Source: Luteirhabdus salina (GTDB lineage Bacteria; Bacteroidota; Bacteroidia; Flavobacteriales; Flavobacteriaceae). Taken from it: a DNA stretch of 64,000 nt. Made by a program: the position numbers and the translations under genes. Below, piece after piece: positions 26,593 through 35,238 of this stretch. The stretch spans positions 811,064-875,063 of the forward strand of contig JALAHT010000001.1 in the NCBI GenBank assembly GCA_025384855.1. Direction: 5' to 3'. Below the pieces are notes generated by a model that had not been told where the DNA came from, did not search any database, and saw only the letters and a program-made list of their open reading frames with translations. Positions within the stretch are counted from its first letter, which is position 1, and every line of letters starts with the position of its first letter.

Positions 26593-26865
26593 TTATTAAT
26601 AGGGCAAGTGAGAACATCTTTCAAGATTCCCAAATCCGAGAAATGTCTGGCTTTAATTTGAACAAACATTCTAAATTCAACCTTTTCGCTAACCATTCTG
26701 GTAATATCTGTCGTGAGACCAGGAAGAAAATAGAGCGATTACATCGCTCATGTGAATCAATAAATAAAAAAGGTCCCCTCCTAACAGGAGGGGTGATTCG
26801 CCCAGCGAATCGGGGTGGTCATTTGACTTACCCTTCCATTCTTGGAACGAAATAATTTACCTTAC
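26593..26865. other. Non-coding stretch with a two-hairpin repeat
   Basis: No convincing gene is found here; an apparent frame at 26547-26855 crosses the end of the preceding gene and the hairpins and has no family features. The stretch contains the REP-like element at 26771-26820 and leads into the hflX terminator. Confidence 0.6.
26771..26820. repeat. REP-like element with two perfect hairpins
   Basis: CCCCTCCTaacAGGAGGGG (26775-26793) is an 8-bp stem with a 3-base loop. GATTCGCccaGCGAATC (26795-26811) is a 7-bp stem with a 3-base loop. The ends GGTCCCC and GGGGTGGTC are related. Repeats of this general form, with a CCCCTCCT-type hairpin next to an ACCACCCC motif, are common between genes of Bacteroidota. 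Confidence 0.7.
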
Positions 26866-26902
26866 AATAAAGAAAGCCCGGAAGTTCCGGGCTTTCTTTA
26901 TT
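26866..26902. terminator. Long perfect palindromic terminator at the hflX stop
   Basis: Arms 26866-26883 and 26885-26902 are perfect 18-bp reverse complements around a single base, with a GC core of CCCGG. It includes the hflX stop codon and works in either direction. Confidence 0.8.
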
Positions 26903-28112
26903 CTTCATACTCCAAATACTTCTCTGGATACAGAAAGTTATTATAAGGGAAACGATTTACATGAATCTCCCGAACCTTTTCATATACCAACTTTCGGAAC
27001 TCTTCAAAATTGTCCTTGTTTAGAGCAGAGATGAAGATGGCATTCTCTTCCCGGTTCATCCAGGTCTGTTTCCATTCCTTTAAGGTATAATGAGCGGTCG
27101 TTCTTTCCGTAGTTAAATCATCTTCATCGATGGTTTCAGGTTTGTATTGGTCAATCTTATTAAAAACCATAATCGTTGGCTTATCGGCCGAATCGATTTC
27201 ATCCAATACCTGATTTACAGAAGCGATGTGGTCTTCAAACGAACCATGAGTGATATCCACCACATGTAATAGCAAATCAGCTTCGCGAACCTCGTCCAAC
27301 GTACTTTTAAAACTTTCCACCAATTGCGTCGGCAGTTTTCGTATAAATCCAACCGTATCCGTCAACAAAAATGGCAGATTTCCGATTACCACCTTTCGCA
27401 CGGTAGTATCCAACGTCGCAAACAATTTGTTTTCGGCAAATACTTCACTTTTGCTCAAGCTGTTCATCAAGGTGCTTTTTCCAACATTTGTGTATCCGAC
27501 TAAAGCGACACGCACTAGAGAACCACGGTTACCGCGTTGCACCTCCATCTGCTTATCAATTTTCTCGAGCTTTTTCTTCAACAAGGAAATGCGATCGCGA
27601 ACAATACGACGGTCGGTCTCAATCTCGGTTTCACCAGGACCCCGCATCCCGATACCACCACGCTGTCGTTCCAAGTGCGTCCACATACCCGCTAGTCGCG
27701 GCAACAAATATTCGTATTGTGCCAATTCAACCTGGGTTCGGGCATAACTCGTTTGTGCACGTTGGGCGAAGATGTCGAGGATCAAGCCCGTACGATCGAT
27801 AATCTTACACTTCAGAATTTTTTCAATATTCTTTTGTTGAGCAGGCGAAAGTTCATCATCGAAGATTACGGTCCCCACATCATGTTCATCCACATATTCC
27901 TTTACGGTGTCCATTTTCCCCGTTCCGATAAAGGTTTTGGGATTGGGCATATCCAATTTTTGGACAAAGCGCTTCAATACTTCACCACCAGCGGTATAAG
28001 CCAAAAACTCGAGTTCGTCTAAATACTCCTTCGATTTTTCCTCATCCTGATAGCGGGTAATGAGTCCTATAAGCACGGTCCGTTCATATTCTATTGTATT
28101 CTTTTCAAGCAT
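26898..28112 (-). CDS. hflX: GTPase HflX
   Basis: This protein of about 404 residues is a ribosome-associated GTPase that splits stalled or heat-damaged 70S ribosomes. The N-terminal HflX domain (VGTVIFDDELSPAQQKN) is followed by the coiled linker with RGGIGMRGPGETEIETDRR. The G domain has G1 GYTNVGKSTL near residue 204, G3 DTVGFIRKLP, and G4 NKID. The ATG at 28112 (MLEKNTIEYER) is preferred over a GTG two codons earlier. A -7 box ends only 5 bases upstream, so the message may be leaderless. Confidence 0.95.
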   Translation of the reverse strand: MLEKNTIEYERTVLIGLITRYQDEEKSKEYLDELEFLAYTAGGEVLKRFVQKLDMPNPKTFIGTGKMDTVKEYVDEHDVGTVIFDDELSPAQQKNIEKILKCKIIDRTGLILDIFAQRAQTSYARTQVELAQYEYLLPRLAGMWTHLERQRGGIGMRGPGETEIETDRRIVRDRISLLKKKLEKIDKQMEVQRGNRGSLVRVALVGYTNVGKSTLMNSLSKSEVFAENKLFATLDTTVRKVVIGNLPFLLTDTVGFIRKLPTQLVESFKSTLDEVREADLLLHVVDITHGSFEDHIASVNQVLDEIDSADKPTIMVFNKIDQYKPETIDEDDLTTERTTAHYTLKEWKQTWMNREENAIFISALNKDNFEEFRKLVYEKVREIHVNRFPYNNFLYPEKYLEYEE

Positions 28113-28117
28113 AAACA

Positions 28118-28125
28118 CAAAGGTA
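28118..28125 (-). promoter_or_regulatory. hflX -7 box, 5 bases from the ATG
   Basis: TACCTTTG on the minus strand matches TAnnTTTG. Transcription starting about 7 bases downstream would begin at or inside the ATG at 28112-28110, predicting a leaderless message. Confidence 0.5.
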
Positions 28126-28184
28126 CAAAACTGATTGCTCCCATTTTTCGTAATTTACACCCCTTTAACAGCAACTTCACTCGA

Positions 28185-29135
28185 ATGCCTTCGGACACAT
28201 CGCTCTATACCATAGGTTTCTACAATCTGGAAAATCTCTTCGATACCGAAGACGACCCTTACACGTTGGACGACGATTTCACTTCAACCGGAAGGAAAAA
28301 ATGGAATGAGAAGCGTTTCAAACGAAAGGTAGCAGCGCTCGGAAAAACGATTTCAAAAATTGGTAAGAAGGAGACCGGTTTTCCACCGGCTATCCTTGGG
28401 GTTGCTGAAGTAGAGAATGCAACTGTAATAGAAGCGCTGGTTCAGTCTAAGGCCTTGCGGAATTCGAACTATGGATATGTTCATATGGATTCGCCCGACG
28501 AACGTGGAATAGACGTAGCATTATTGTATCGAAAGGATATTTTTGAAGTTGAAGCATTTGAAGCACATACATTATGGGTAACCAATGAGGTAGGCGAACG
28601 CGATTATACACGTGATATTCTTCAAGTGGATGGGACGTTACAGGGACAATTTGTTAGTGTTTTAATCAATCATTGGCCTTCTAGAAGAGCAGGTACGGAG
28701 GAAACCAATGAAAAAAGGATTGCTGCAGCGCAACGCGTTTTGGAAATCGCAGAGACATTAGTAGTAAAAGATTCCGATTCACGAATCCTGATTATGGGCG
28801 ATTTCAATGATGATCCACAGAGCGAAAGCATTCAGATGTTGAGCGAGCATTCCTTCTATAATCCGATGGAAACATTACATACGCCTTATTCGGGCAGTCT
28901 TACCCATAGAGGAAGGTGGAATCTTTTTGACCAGATATTAGTATCGCATAGTTTTCTCAAACCCTATGAAAATCCCTTCGAATTTAAAGAAGCAAAAGTG
29001 TATACGGACGCAAGCCTTCAAGAAAAGGATAGGCGATTCTTTGGAAATCCCTTTAGAACCTATGCCGGACCCCGTTACCTAGGGGGGTCTAGCGATCATT
29101 TTCCAATCTTTGCTTTGTTCTCTGTCGAAAATTGA
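28185..29135 (+). CDS. Endonuclease/exonuclease/phosphatase (EEP) family protein, cytosolic paralogue
   Basis: This 316-residue protein has the EEP phosphodiesterase layout: IGFYNLENLFDTEDDP with the metal-site Asn/Glu, GVAEVENATV, VLINHWPSRRAG, IMGDFNDDPQSES with the catalytic DxN, and GGSSDHFPIF with the terminal DH pair. It has no signal peptide, unlike its paralogue at 43011-44069, which shares the unusual NLENLFD, NHWPSR, NDDP and SDHFP motifs. The substrate (DNA, RNA, phospholipid or sugar phosphate) cannot be told. It is divergent from hflX. Confidence 0.88.
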   Translation: MPSDTSLYTIGFYNLENLFDTEDDPYTLDDDFTSTGRKKWNEKRFKRKVAALGKTISKIGKKETGFPPAILGVAEVENATVIEALVQSKALRNSNYGYVHMDSPDERGIDVALLYRKDIFEVEAFEAHTLWVTNEVGERDYTRDILQVDGTLQGQFVSVLINHWPSRRAGTEETNEKRIAAAQRVLEIAETLVVKDSDSRILIMGDFNDDPQSESIQMLSEHSFYNPMETLHTPYSGSLTHRGRWNLFDQILVSHSFLKPYENPFEFKEAKVYTDASLQEKDRRFFGNPFRTYAGPRYLGGSSDHFPIFALFSVEN

Positions 29136-29251
29136 TACCTTTACCCTTTATCGGAATTTTCCCTCAATACATCTAAAAATTATATCGCGGATGTAAATGA
29201 TGGTTTTTTTCTATATTTTAGTCTACTAATTAACCTTACAATTTCATGTAA

Positions 29252-31888
29252 ATGAAGAAAAAATTACTCTCTTCCCACATACTTAGTAAACCATTCCAAG
29301 CAAAAATATCTTTTACATTTTTGCTATTCTTATTTACCGTGGTTTCAGGTCTCGCTCAAACGACCATCGTTTGCGCCGACGGCCCCGTGAATAACACTTA
29401 TTGTTATGACGAAAATGACACTACTGCGTTTGAATTTCAAAGCGATACTGGATTTCCTTTAACGGTTGTTTTTAACGCTGGAACGGTAGAGCAAAACTTC
29501 GACGAGTTGCTTATATTGGACTCAGACGGTGTAACCGATCTTAATGCCGCAACACCTTATGGTGACGGTGGTGAATTGTCTGGATTAAGCTATACTTCAA
29601 CAGGTGATATTATTACCATTCAGATTAATTCCGATATCTCCAATAGCTGTGTATCTGGCGGTCAGACACCTTGGGATTTTGATATCTTTTGTGCTTCGTG
29701 CATCAACCCAACTGTATCCTATGCCCTTGTAGAAGATTGTGAAAATGACCAGTTTTTTATCGATGTAACTATTTCGGATTTAGGGAGCGGCACTTCTTAT
29801 TCTATTGAAGACAATGAAGGAATTGCAAACGAAACCGTAACTGAAACAGGAACCTACACGGTAGGTCCTTATATTCCTCAAACCGATATAGTTGTCGAGG
29901 TGTCAAACGACGACGATCCAAACTGTGTGGTAACAAGTGAATCGATCACATCCTTCTGTATTGAAGAAGGCCCTTGTGAATTTATAGATGCAGGCGCTGA
30001 TGTTACTATAGATTGTGAAGATAATTGTACCGACCTAGAAGCTGAAATTTTTGCCTTTCCCGGCCGAGAGACATCGTCATATTTAATTAACGGTCCAATT
30101 TGCGACTTGCCACCTATTGAAGGAGGCACGCCTACTAACCTTACCACGGACGATTTGTGGACATCTCCTATTGATATCACTTTCCCATTTAATTTTTTCG
30201 GCAATGAATATTCTCAAATTGTTGTCGGAGCGAACGGGCAGATATCCTTTGATACATCGTTAGCGGGAGGTTTTAACGATTGGGGTATTGAACCAGGCGA
30301 ACTTTTACCTATTAACAACTCGAGCTTTCCTTTTAATACCATATTTGGTGCCTTTCATGATATGGATCCGGGTGTAAATCCGGCTCCCGATAGAATCAAT
30401 TATTTTGTAACGGGCACAGCTCCTTTCAGAATTTTTGTATTGAATTTTAATGCGATTCCACAATTCTCTTGTAACGATATTTCAAGCTCCCAACAAATTG
30501 TATTGTATGAAACCTATAATGTGGTAGAAGTTAATATCATTGAGAAACCTGTTTGTCCGGGTTGGAACGATGGCCTTGCAACCTTAGGACTTCAAGGAAA
30601 CGATTTAACTGAGTTTAGTGTGCCACCAGGACGAAACACAGGTGTTTGGGAGGTCCTTCCGGGTGAAAGCGAAACATGGCGCTTTGTACCGAATGGCGCA
30701 CAAGCAAATACAACTGTTTTTGAGTGGAGAGATGAAACTGGAACAGTTATTAGTAACGATCTTACGGTAAATGTTTGTCCAACCGAAACTACAACCTATA
30801 CTGCTGCTCTTATCTATGAAGATGATAATGGAGAAATTACGGAAGTAACAGATGATGTTACCGTAACAGCTCAAAACGTATTCACTGTCGATTTAGGTGG
30901 CGATCAAGAATTTTGCGGTAACGAATCCTACGATATTACCGCTACGTTGGACGGTGTCGATCCCGCAGATGTTACGTTTGAATGGAGCACTGGGGAGGAT
31001 ACACAAACAATTACGGTTACGGAATCTGGAACCTATACGGTAGAAGTAACCTTCGAAAATTGTACTGTTACCGAAAGCGTAACCATCACACTTATTGAAA
31101 ATCCTGAGATTGAACTAGGTGAAGATATTGTAACATGCTTTGAAGATCCTATAACACTGGATGCTACTCCTTCAAATTATGCTGCAGCAGATGTCACCTT
31201 CGAATGGACATTAGATGGCGATGTAATTGTAGATGAAACAGGCGCAACTTTACAGGCAGTCGACCCTGGCACTTATGGTGTTACGGTTACTGTAGGCGAT
31301 TGTTCTAGTACAGACACTGTGACCATTTCCTTATCGGAGCTTGGGGTTACAATTCAGCAAGAAGATTTCCTGACATGCCCTGATACCGAATTTACACTGG
31401 TAGCAGATTCATCAGATCCTGACGTTATCTTCAAGTGGTATTTGAATGGAGATTTGATTGAAGGTGAAACTACTAATACACTCGTTTCCTCATTACCGCC
31501 TAGCACTGTAGGTACCCAACGATACCGCGTAAAAGTTATAAGAGGGCGATGTGTTGAAAATGCAATTGTTCGTATCAATGCGTATAGAAACAGTGAATGT
31601 ACTATTCCAGAAGGGCTTTCACCTTCAGGATCCCCAGGTATGAATGAGCGGTTTGACCTAACATTCCTTGCCGACAGAACAGGTATAGAAAGTTTTAAGG
31701 TATTTAACCGTCATGGTCTTTTGGTATATGAAAAAGACAATTATGTGAATGAATGGAAGGGCCAATCCAAGGACAACAAGAAAATGCCAACCGGCACCTA
31801 TTACTATATGATCATTTTCGACGGAGAAGACGCTGTGTACGGAAATGAAAAATCTGGATGGGTGTATATAAACCAAGACGAAAACTAA
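29252..31888 (+). CDS. T9SS type B cargo: CUB-like and Ig-like surface protein
   Basis: This 878-residue protein has a long signal peptide ending near VSGLAQ (about residue 36). The N-terminal region (NTYCYDENDTTAFEF ... SDGVTDLN) looks CUB-like. A middle domain, SPIDITFPFNFFGNEYSQIVVG near residues 310-335, resembles nidogen-like modules. Ig/PKD-like repeats of about 80 residues follow (VTFEWSTGEDTQTITV, VTFEWTLDGDVIV). The last roughly 90 residues (EGLSPSGSPGMNERFDL ... INQDEN) are the type B gliding-motility C-terminal domain that directs T9SS export. It is the first gene of a cassette with a second cargo, PorP/SprF and an OmpA protein; probable adhesin or gliding-type surface protein. Confidence 0.92.
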   Translation: MKKKLLSSHILSKPFQAKISFTFLLFLFTVVSGLAQTTIVCADGPVNNTYCYDENDTTAFEFQSDTGFPLTVVFNAGTVEQNFDELLILDSDGVTDLNAATPYGDGGELSGLSYTSTGDIITIQINSDISNSCVSGGQTPWDFDIFCASCINPTVSYALVEDCENDQFFIDVTISDLGSGTSYSIEDNEGIANETVTETGTYTVGPYIPQTDIVVEVSNDDDPNCVVTSESITSFCIEEGPCEFIDAGADVTIDCEDNCTDLEAEIFAFPGRETSSYLINGPICDLPPIEGGTPTNLTTDDLWTSPIDITFPFNFFGNEYSQIVVGANGQISFDTSLAGGFNDWGIEPGELLPINNSSFPFNTIFGAFHDMDPGVNPAPDRINYFVTGTAPFRIFVLNFNAIPQFSCNDISSSQQIVLYETYNVVEVNIIEKPVCPGWNDGLATLGLQGNDLTEFSVPPGRNTGVWEVLPGESETWRFVPNGAQANTTVFEWRDETGTVISNDLTVNVCPTETTTYTAALIYEDDNGEITEVTDDVTVTAQNVFTVDLGGDQEFCGNESYDITATLDGVDPADVTFEWSTGEDTQTITVTESGTYTVEVTFENCTVTESVTITLIENPEIELGEDIVTCFEDPITLDATPSNYAAADVTFEWTLDGDVIVDETGATLQAVDPGTYGVTVTVGDCSSTDTVTISLSELGVTIQQEDFLTCPDTEFTLVADSSDPDVIFKWYLNGDLIEGETTNTLVSSLPPSTVGTQRYRVKVIRGRCVENAIVRINAYRNSECTIPEGLSPSGSPGMNERFDLTFLADRTGIESFKVFNRHGLLVYEKDNYVNEWKGQSKDNKKMPTGTYYYMIIFDGEDAVYGNEKSGWVYINQDEN

Positions 31889-31899
31889 ACTAACCAATT

Positions 31900-34260
31900 A
31901 TGAATATAGCCAAAAGGTGGGCTATACTGTCTTTGGTCCTACTAGGATCGATGACAGCATACTCGCAAATGACAGTAGATGGCACGCTAACAGCTCAGCA
32001 GTTGGTAGATGACATCCTCGTAAGTGGCTCTACCTGTGTGGAAACTGCTAACCATGTAATTGTTACAGGGACCGATTTTGGAAGTTTTAATGGCGTCGGT
32101 GCTTTTGATGCTACCGGCACAAATTTTCCGTTTCAATCAGGAATCGTGCTTACCTCAGGAGACCTAAATGGTGTGCCTGGACCTAACTTAGACCTTAACA
32201 GCGATGGGGACTCTGGATGGCCCGGAGATGCCGATCTGGAACTTTATACAACAGCAACCAGTACAAACAATGCGTCGTATATAGAATTCGATTTTACACC
32301 GAATGTAACAGAATTGAACTTTGATTTTATCATGGCCTCAGAAGAGTATGAAGAAGGTTTTGAATGTACTTTTTCAGATGCTTTTGCCTTTATACTCACC
32401 GATCAGGCTACTGGCGATGTACAAAATCTAGCGGTGTTGCCAGGGACTAACATTCCGATAGAGGTAACCAACATTCGACCGGAAGTAATTGGACAATGTC
32501 CAGCCGTAAATGAAGAATTTTTTGCACAGTACAATTTTGAGCCTGTCGCTAATCCGAATGTTACTACGGTTCCGGCTGCAGAGGCAGATATTGACTATAA
32601 TGGTCAGACGGTAGTATTAACTGCCTCAGGAACTGTAATCCCAGGAAATACCTATACGATCAAGATGGTCGTTGCAGACGAATCAGATTCTGCATGGGAT
32701 ATGGCAGTATTTCTTAATGCGGGCAGTTTCAATATCGGAAACGTAGATATCGCCAATGACGTAGATGGTACCATTGAAGGCTGTGAAGGTGAGGAAATCA
32801 CATTAACGACCGAAGTAACGGGTATCGATCCTAATGAAGTAACGATAGAGTGGTTTTTTAACGGCGATTTAATTCCTGGTGAAAATGACCTAAACATTAC
32901 GGTAACCGAAGCTGGTGAATACACCGTAACCGTTACTGCAGGAGACTGTGGCACGTCAGACTCTGTAGTTGTAACTTTTGTACCTGGTCCTGAAATTGAA
33001 TTAGGCGACGATATCCAAGCGTGTATATTGCCCGATGACGATATTGTTCTAGATGCAACACCTTCCAATTATGATGTTTCTGAAGTTACCTTCGAATGGT
33101 ATTTAGATGGCACCTTACTTACGGGAGAAACCAATGCTACCCTAATTCCTAGTCAAACTGGGACCTACGAGGTAAATGTAACGGTAGGATCCTGTACCGC
33201 TGTCGATACAATTGTAATCGCACCGGCGAACGATATTGATTTCGATTTAGGAGAAGATACCACAAGCTGTTTCTTTGAAGCAATTGTTCTGGATGCAACT
33301 CCCTCTAATTACGATTTAGATGATGCTTCATTTGAATGGTCAGTAGATGGAGAGGTAATTGCTGGTGAAACCGATCCTATATTAGAAGTACTAGATCCAG
33401 GCACTTATACCGTTAGTGTAATGGTGGGAGAATGTACCGTAACCGATACGATTGTGATATCGCTTACAGATTTAACTTTGGATTTAGGTGAAGATTTCGA
33501 TTCCTGTTTTGAGGATGGTGAAATTCTTTTTGCTGAAGTGGGCAATCTAGACCCAGAAGCATTGACATTTGAATGGACCTTTAATGGCGAAGTAATTGAC
33601 GGAGAAGACGATCAAACCCTAGAAGTTTTCGAACCAGGCGATTATGGTGTCAATATTACCTATGGCAGCTGTTCTGCTAGTGATACACAAACAGTGTCAC
33701 TCTCTTCAGACCTTGAAGTTACTATTTTAGAAGGTGACTTTGAATCCTGCCCTGGTGCTGAATTCACCTTAGTTGCTGAATCTTCGGATCCAAATGTTAC
33801 CTATAAATGGTACTTAAACGGCGACCTAATTGAAGGTGAAACAAGCAACACATTGGTTGCATCTATCCCAGAAAATAGTGTTGGCCCACAGCGATTTAGA
33901 GTTAAAGTTCGAAGAGGGCTTTGTTTTGTTAATGAAATTGCCAGAGTATCGCTTTATAGAAACAGTCGATGCGTCCTGCCAGAAGGCCTCTCTCCTTCCG
34001 GTTCTCCAGGCTTGAACGAACGATTCGACCTTACTTTTCTAGCTGAAAGAACGGGCATTGAAAGTTTTAGAGTGTTCAACCGTCAAGGATTGATTGTATA
34101 CGAAAAAGATAATTATGTCAATGAGTGGAAAGGCCAGTCAGATGACAATAAGAAAATGCCAACAGGAACCTATTACTACGTAATAATTTTTGATGGTGAA
34201 GATCCGATATTCGGTACTGAGAAGTCTGGGTGGGTCTATATAAACCAAGACGAAAACTAA
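31900..34260 (+). CDS. T9SS type B cargo: choice-of-anchor L and Ig-like surface protein
   Basis: This 786-residue protein has a signal peptide (to about TAYSQ, residue 23). The choice-of-anchor L domain, about residues 40-275, includes FPFQSGIVLTSGD and MASEEYEEGFECTFSDAFAFIL. About five Ig-like repeats of roughly 80 residues follow, each with LGED/LGDD, a Cys, LDATPSNYD and EWxxDG, and a type B C-terminal domain. That last domain agrees with the neighbour's at about 80 of 92 positions, but the DNA differs at many synonymous sites, so the duplication is old and the domain is under selection. It lies 11 bases after the first cargo gene. Confidence 0.93.
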   Translation: MNIAKRWAILSLVLLGSMTAYSQMTVDGTLTAQQLVDDILVSGSTCVETANHVIVTGTDFGSFNGVGAFDATGTNFPFQSGIVLTSGDLNGVPGPNLDLNSDGDSGWPGDADLELYTTATSTNNASYIEFDFTPNVTELNFDFIMASEEYEEGFECTFSDAFAFILTDQATGDVQNLAVLPGTNIPIEVTNIRPEVIGQCPAVNEEFFAQYNFEPVANPNVTTVPAAEADIDYNGQTVVLTASGTVIPGNTYTIKMVVADESDSAWDMAVFLNAGSFNIGNVDIANDVDGTIEGCEGEEITLTTEVTGIDPNEVTIEWFFNGDLIPGENDLNITVTEAGEYTVTVTAGDCGTSDSVVVTFVPGPEIELGDDIQACILPDDDIVLDATPSNYDVSEVTFEWYLDGTLLTGETNATLIPSQTGTYEVNVTVGSCTAVDTIVIAPANDIDFDLGEDTTSCFFEAIVLDATPSNYDLDDASFEWSVDGEVIAGETDPILEVLDPGTYTVSVMVGECTVTDTIVISLTDLTLDLGEDFDSCFEDGEILFAEVGNLDPEALTFEWTFNGEVIDGEDDQTLEVFEPGDYGVNITYGSCSASDTQTVSLSSDLEVTILEGDFESCPGAEFTLVAESSDPNVTYKWYLNGDLIEGETSNTLVASIPENSVGPQRFRVKVRRGLCFVNEIARVSLYRNSRCVLPEGLSPSGSPGLNERFDLTFLAERTGIESFRVFNRQGLIVYEKDNYVNEWKGQSDDNKKMPTGTYYYVIIFDGEDPIFGTEKSGWVYINQDEN

Positions 34261-34300
34261 GAACCAAAACCAATCACGAGAATAAATTAATTTGAATACG

Positions 34301-35215
34301 ATGAAAAAAATACCTCTAGTCATTTTTATTGTTGGCTTCCTATTCGCTCACGACGCGTCTGCGCAACAGGATCCGCAATATACCCAGTATATGTACAACC
34401 AGAGTGTTATCAATCCGGCCTATGCAGGCTCTAAGGAAAGTTTAAATATTACTGGTTTGTACAGAAGACAGTGGTCTGGACTCGATGGAGCTCCTGAAAC
34501 CATTACCTTCTCAGCACATTCCCCAGTGGGTAGCAATGTGGGATTAGGACTTTCTGCTATCAAAGATGAGTTAGGCCCTATCAAGGAAACCAATGTTTAT
34601 GCCGACTTCTCCTACACACTACAAATGAGCGAAACAATTAAGTTAGCTCTAGGTGTGAAGGCGGGAGCAACCTTTCACGATGTTGGGTTGGTAGACTTGG
34701 AACTAATTGATCAGAATGACCCTTTCTTCTCTGAGAACATCAACAATACCTATCCCAATGTTGGAGCAGGATTGTTTCTTTACAGCGATAACTTTTATGT
34801 AGGGGCATCGGTACCAAACTTTTTGGAATCGGTTCACCTAGATGAAAACGGATTGAAATACGGAGCGGAAATTGAACATTACTTCGTAACAGCTGGATAT
34901 GTATTCCAACTTTCCGAGAACTTCAAGCTGAAGCCTTCAACGATGTTTAAGACCAGTTTCGACGGACCGCTTTCTTTCGATGCTAACCTTAATGCCCTTT
35001 TCTACGATCGGTTCGAATTAGGAGTATCCTATCGACTAGATGACTCATTCAGTGGTTTGGTAGGGTTCCAGGTAACTCCAAACATTCGAGTAGGCTACGC
35101 CTATGACAGAGTAGTATCAGATATTCAAGAAGTAGCCCCTTCTTCGCATGAAGTTATCGTTACCTTCGATATCTTCTTCAAGGAGCGTGTGTTACGTTCA
35201 CCAAGGTTCTTTTAA
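34301..35215 (+). CDS. PorP/SprF family type IX secretion membrane protein
   Basis: This protein of about 304 residues has a signal peptide (MKKIPLVIFIVGFLFAHDASAQ). The hallmark N-terminus of the mature protein, QDPQYTQYMYNQSVINPAYAG, is followed by a beta-barrel pattern ending in VIVTFDIFFKERVLRSPRFF. These outer-membrane proteins partner with individual type B cargo proteins, as SprF does with SprB in Flavobacterium. The ATG at 34301 is chosen over an in-frame TTG at 34292 because it starts the signal peptide. It follows the two cargo genes and precedes the OmpA gene, the standard order. Confidence 0.94.
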   Translation: MKKIPLVIFIVGFLFAHDASAQQDPQYTQYMYNQSVINPAYAGSKESLNITGLYRRQWSGLDGAPETITFSAHSPVGSNVGLGLSAIKDELGPIKETNVYADFSYTLQMSETIKLALGVKAGATFHDVGLVDLELIDQNDPFFSENINNTYPNVGAGLFLYSDNFYVGASVPNFLESVHLDENGLKYGAEIEHYFVTAGYVFQLSENFKLKPSTMFKTSFDGPLSFDANLNALFYDRFELGVSYRLDDSFSGLVGFQVTPNIRVGYAYDRVVSDIQEVAPSSHEVIVTFDIFFKERVLRSPRFF

Positions 35216-35238
35216 TTATAATTTAAGTTAGATTCAAG

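Noticed and set aside
26547-26855. 102-residue plus-strand frame
   Set aside because: It begins inside the small gene at 26353-26592 and runs through both hairpins of the REP-like element, with no protein features.
27250-27747. 165-residue plus-strand frame and overlapping frames to 28022
   Set aside because: Antisense shadows of the hflX G domain; low-complexity Ser/Arg composition.
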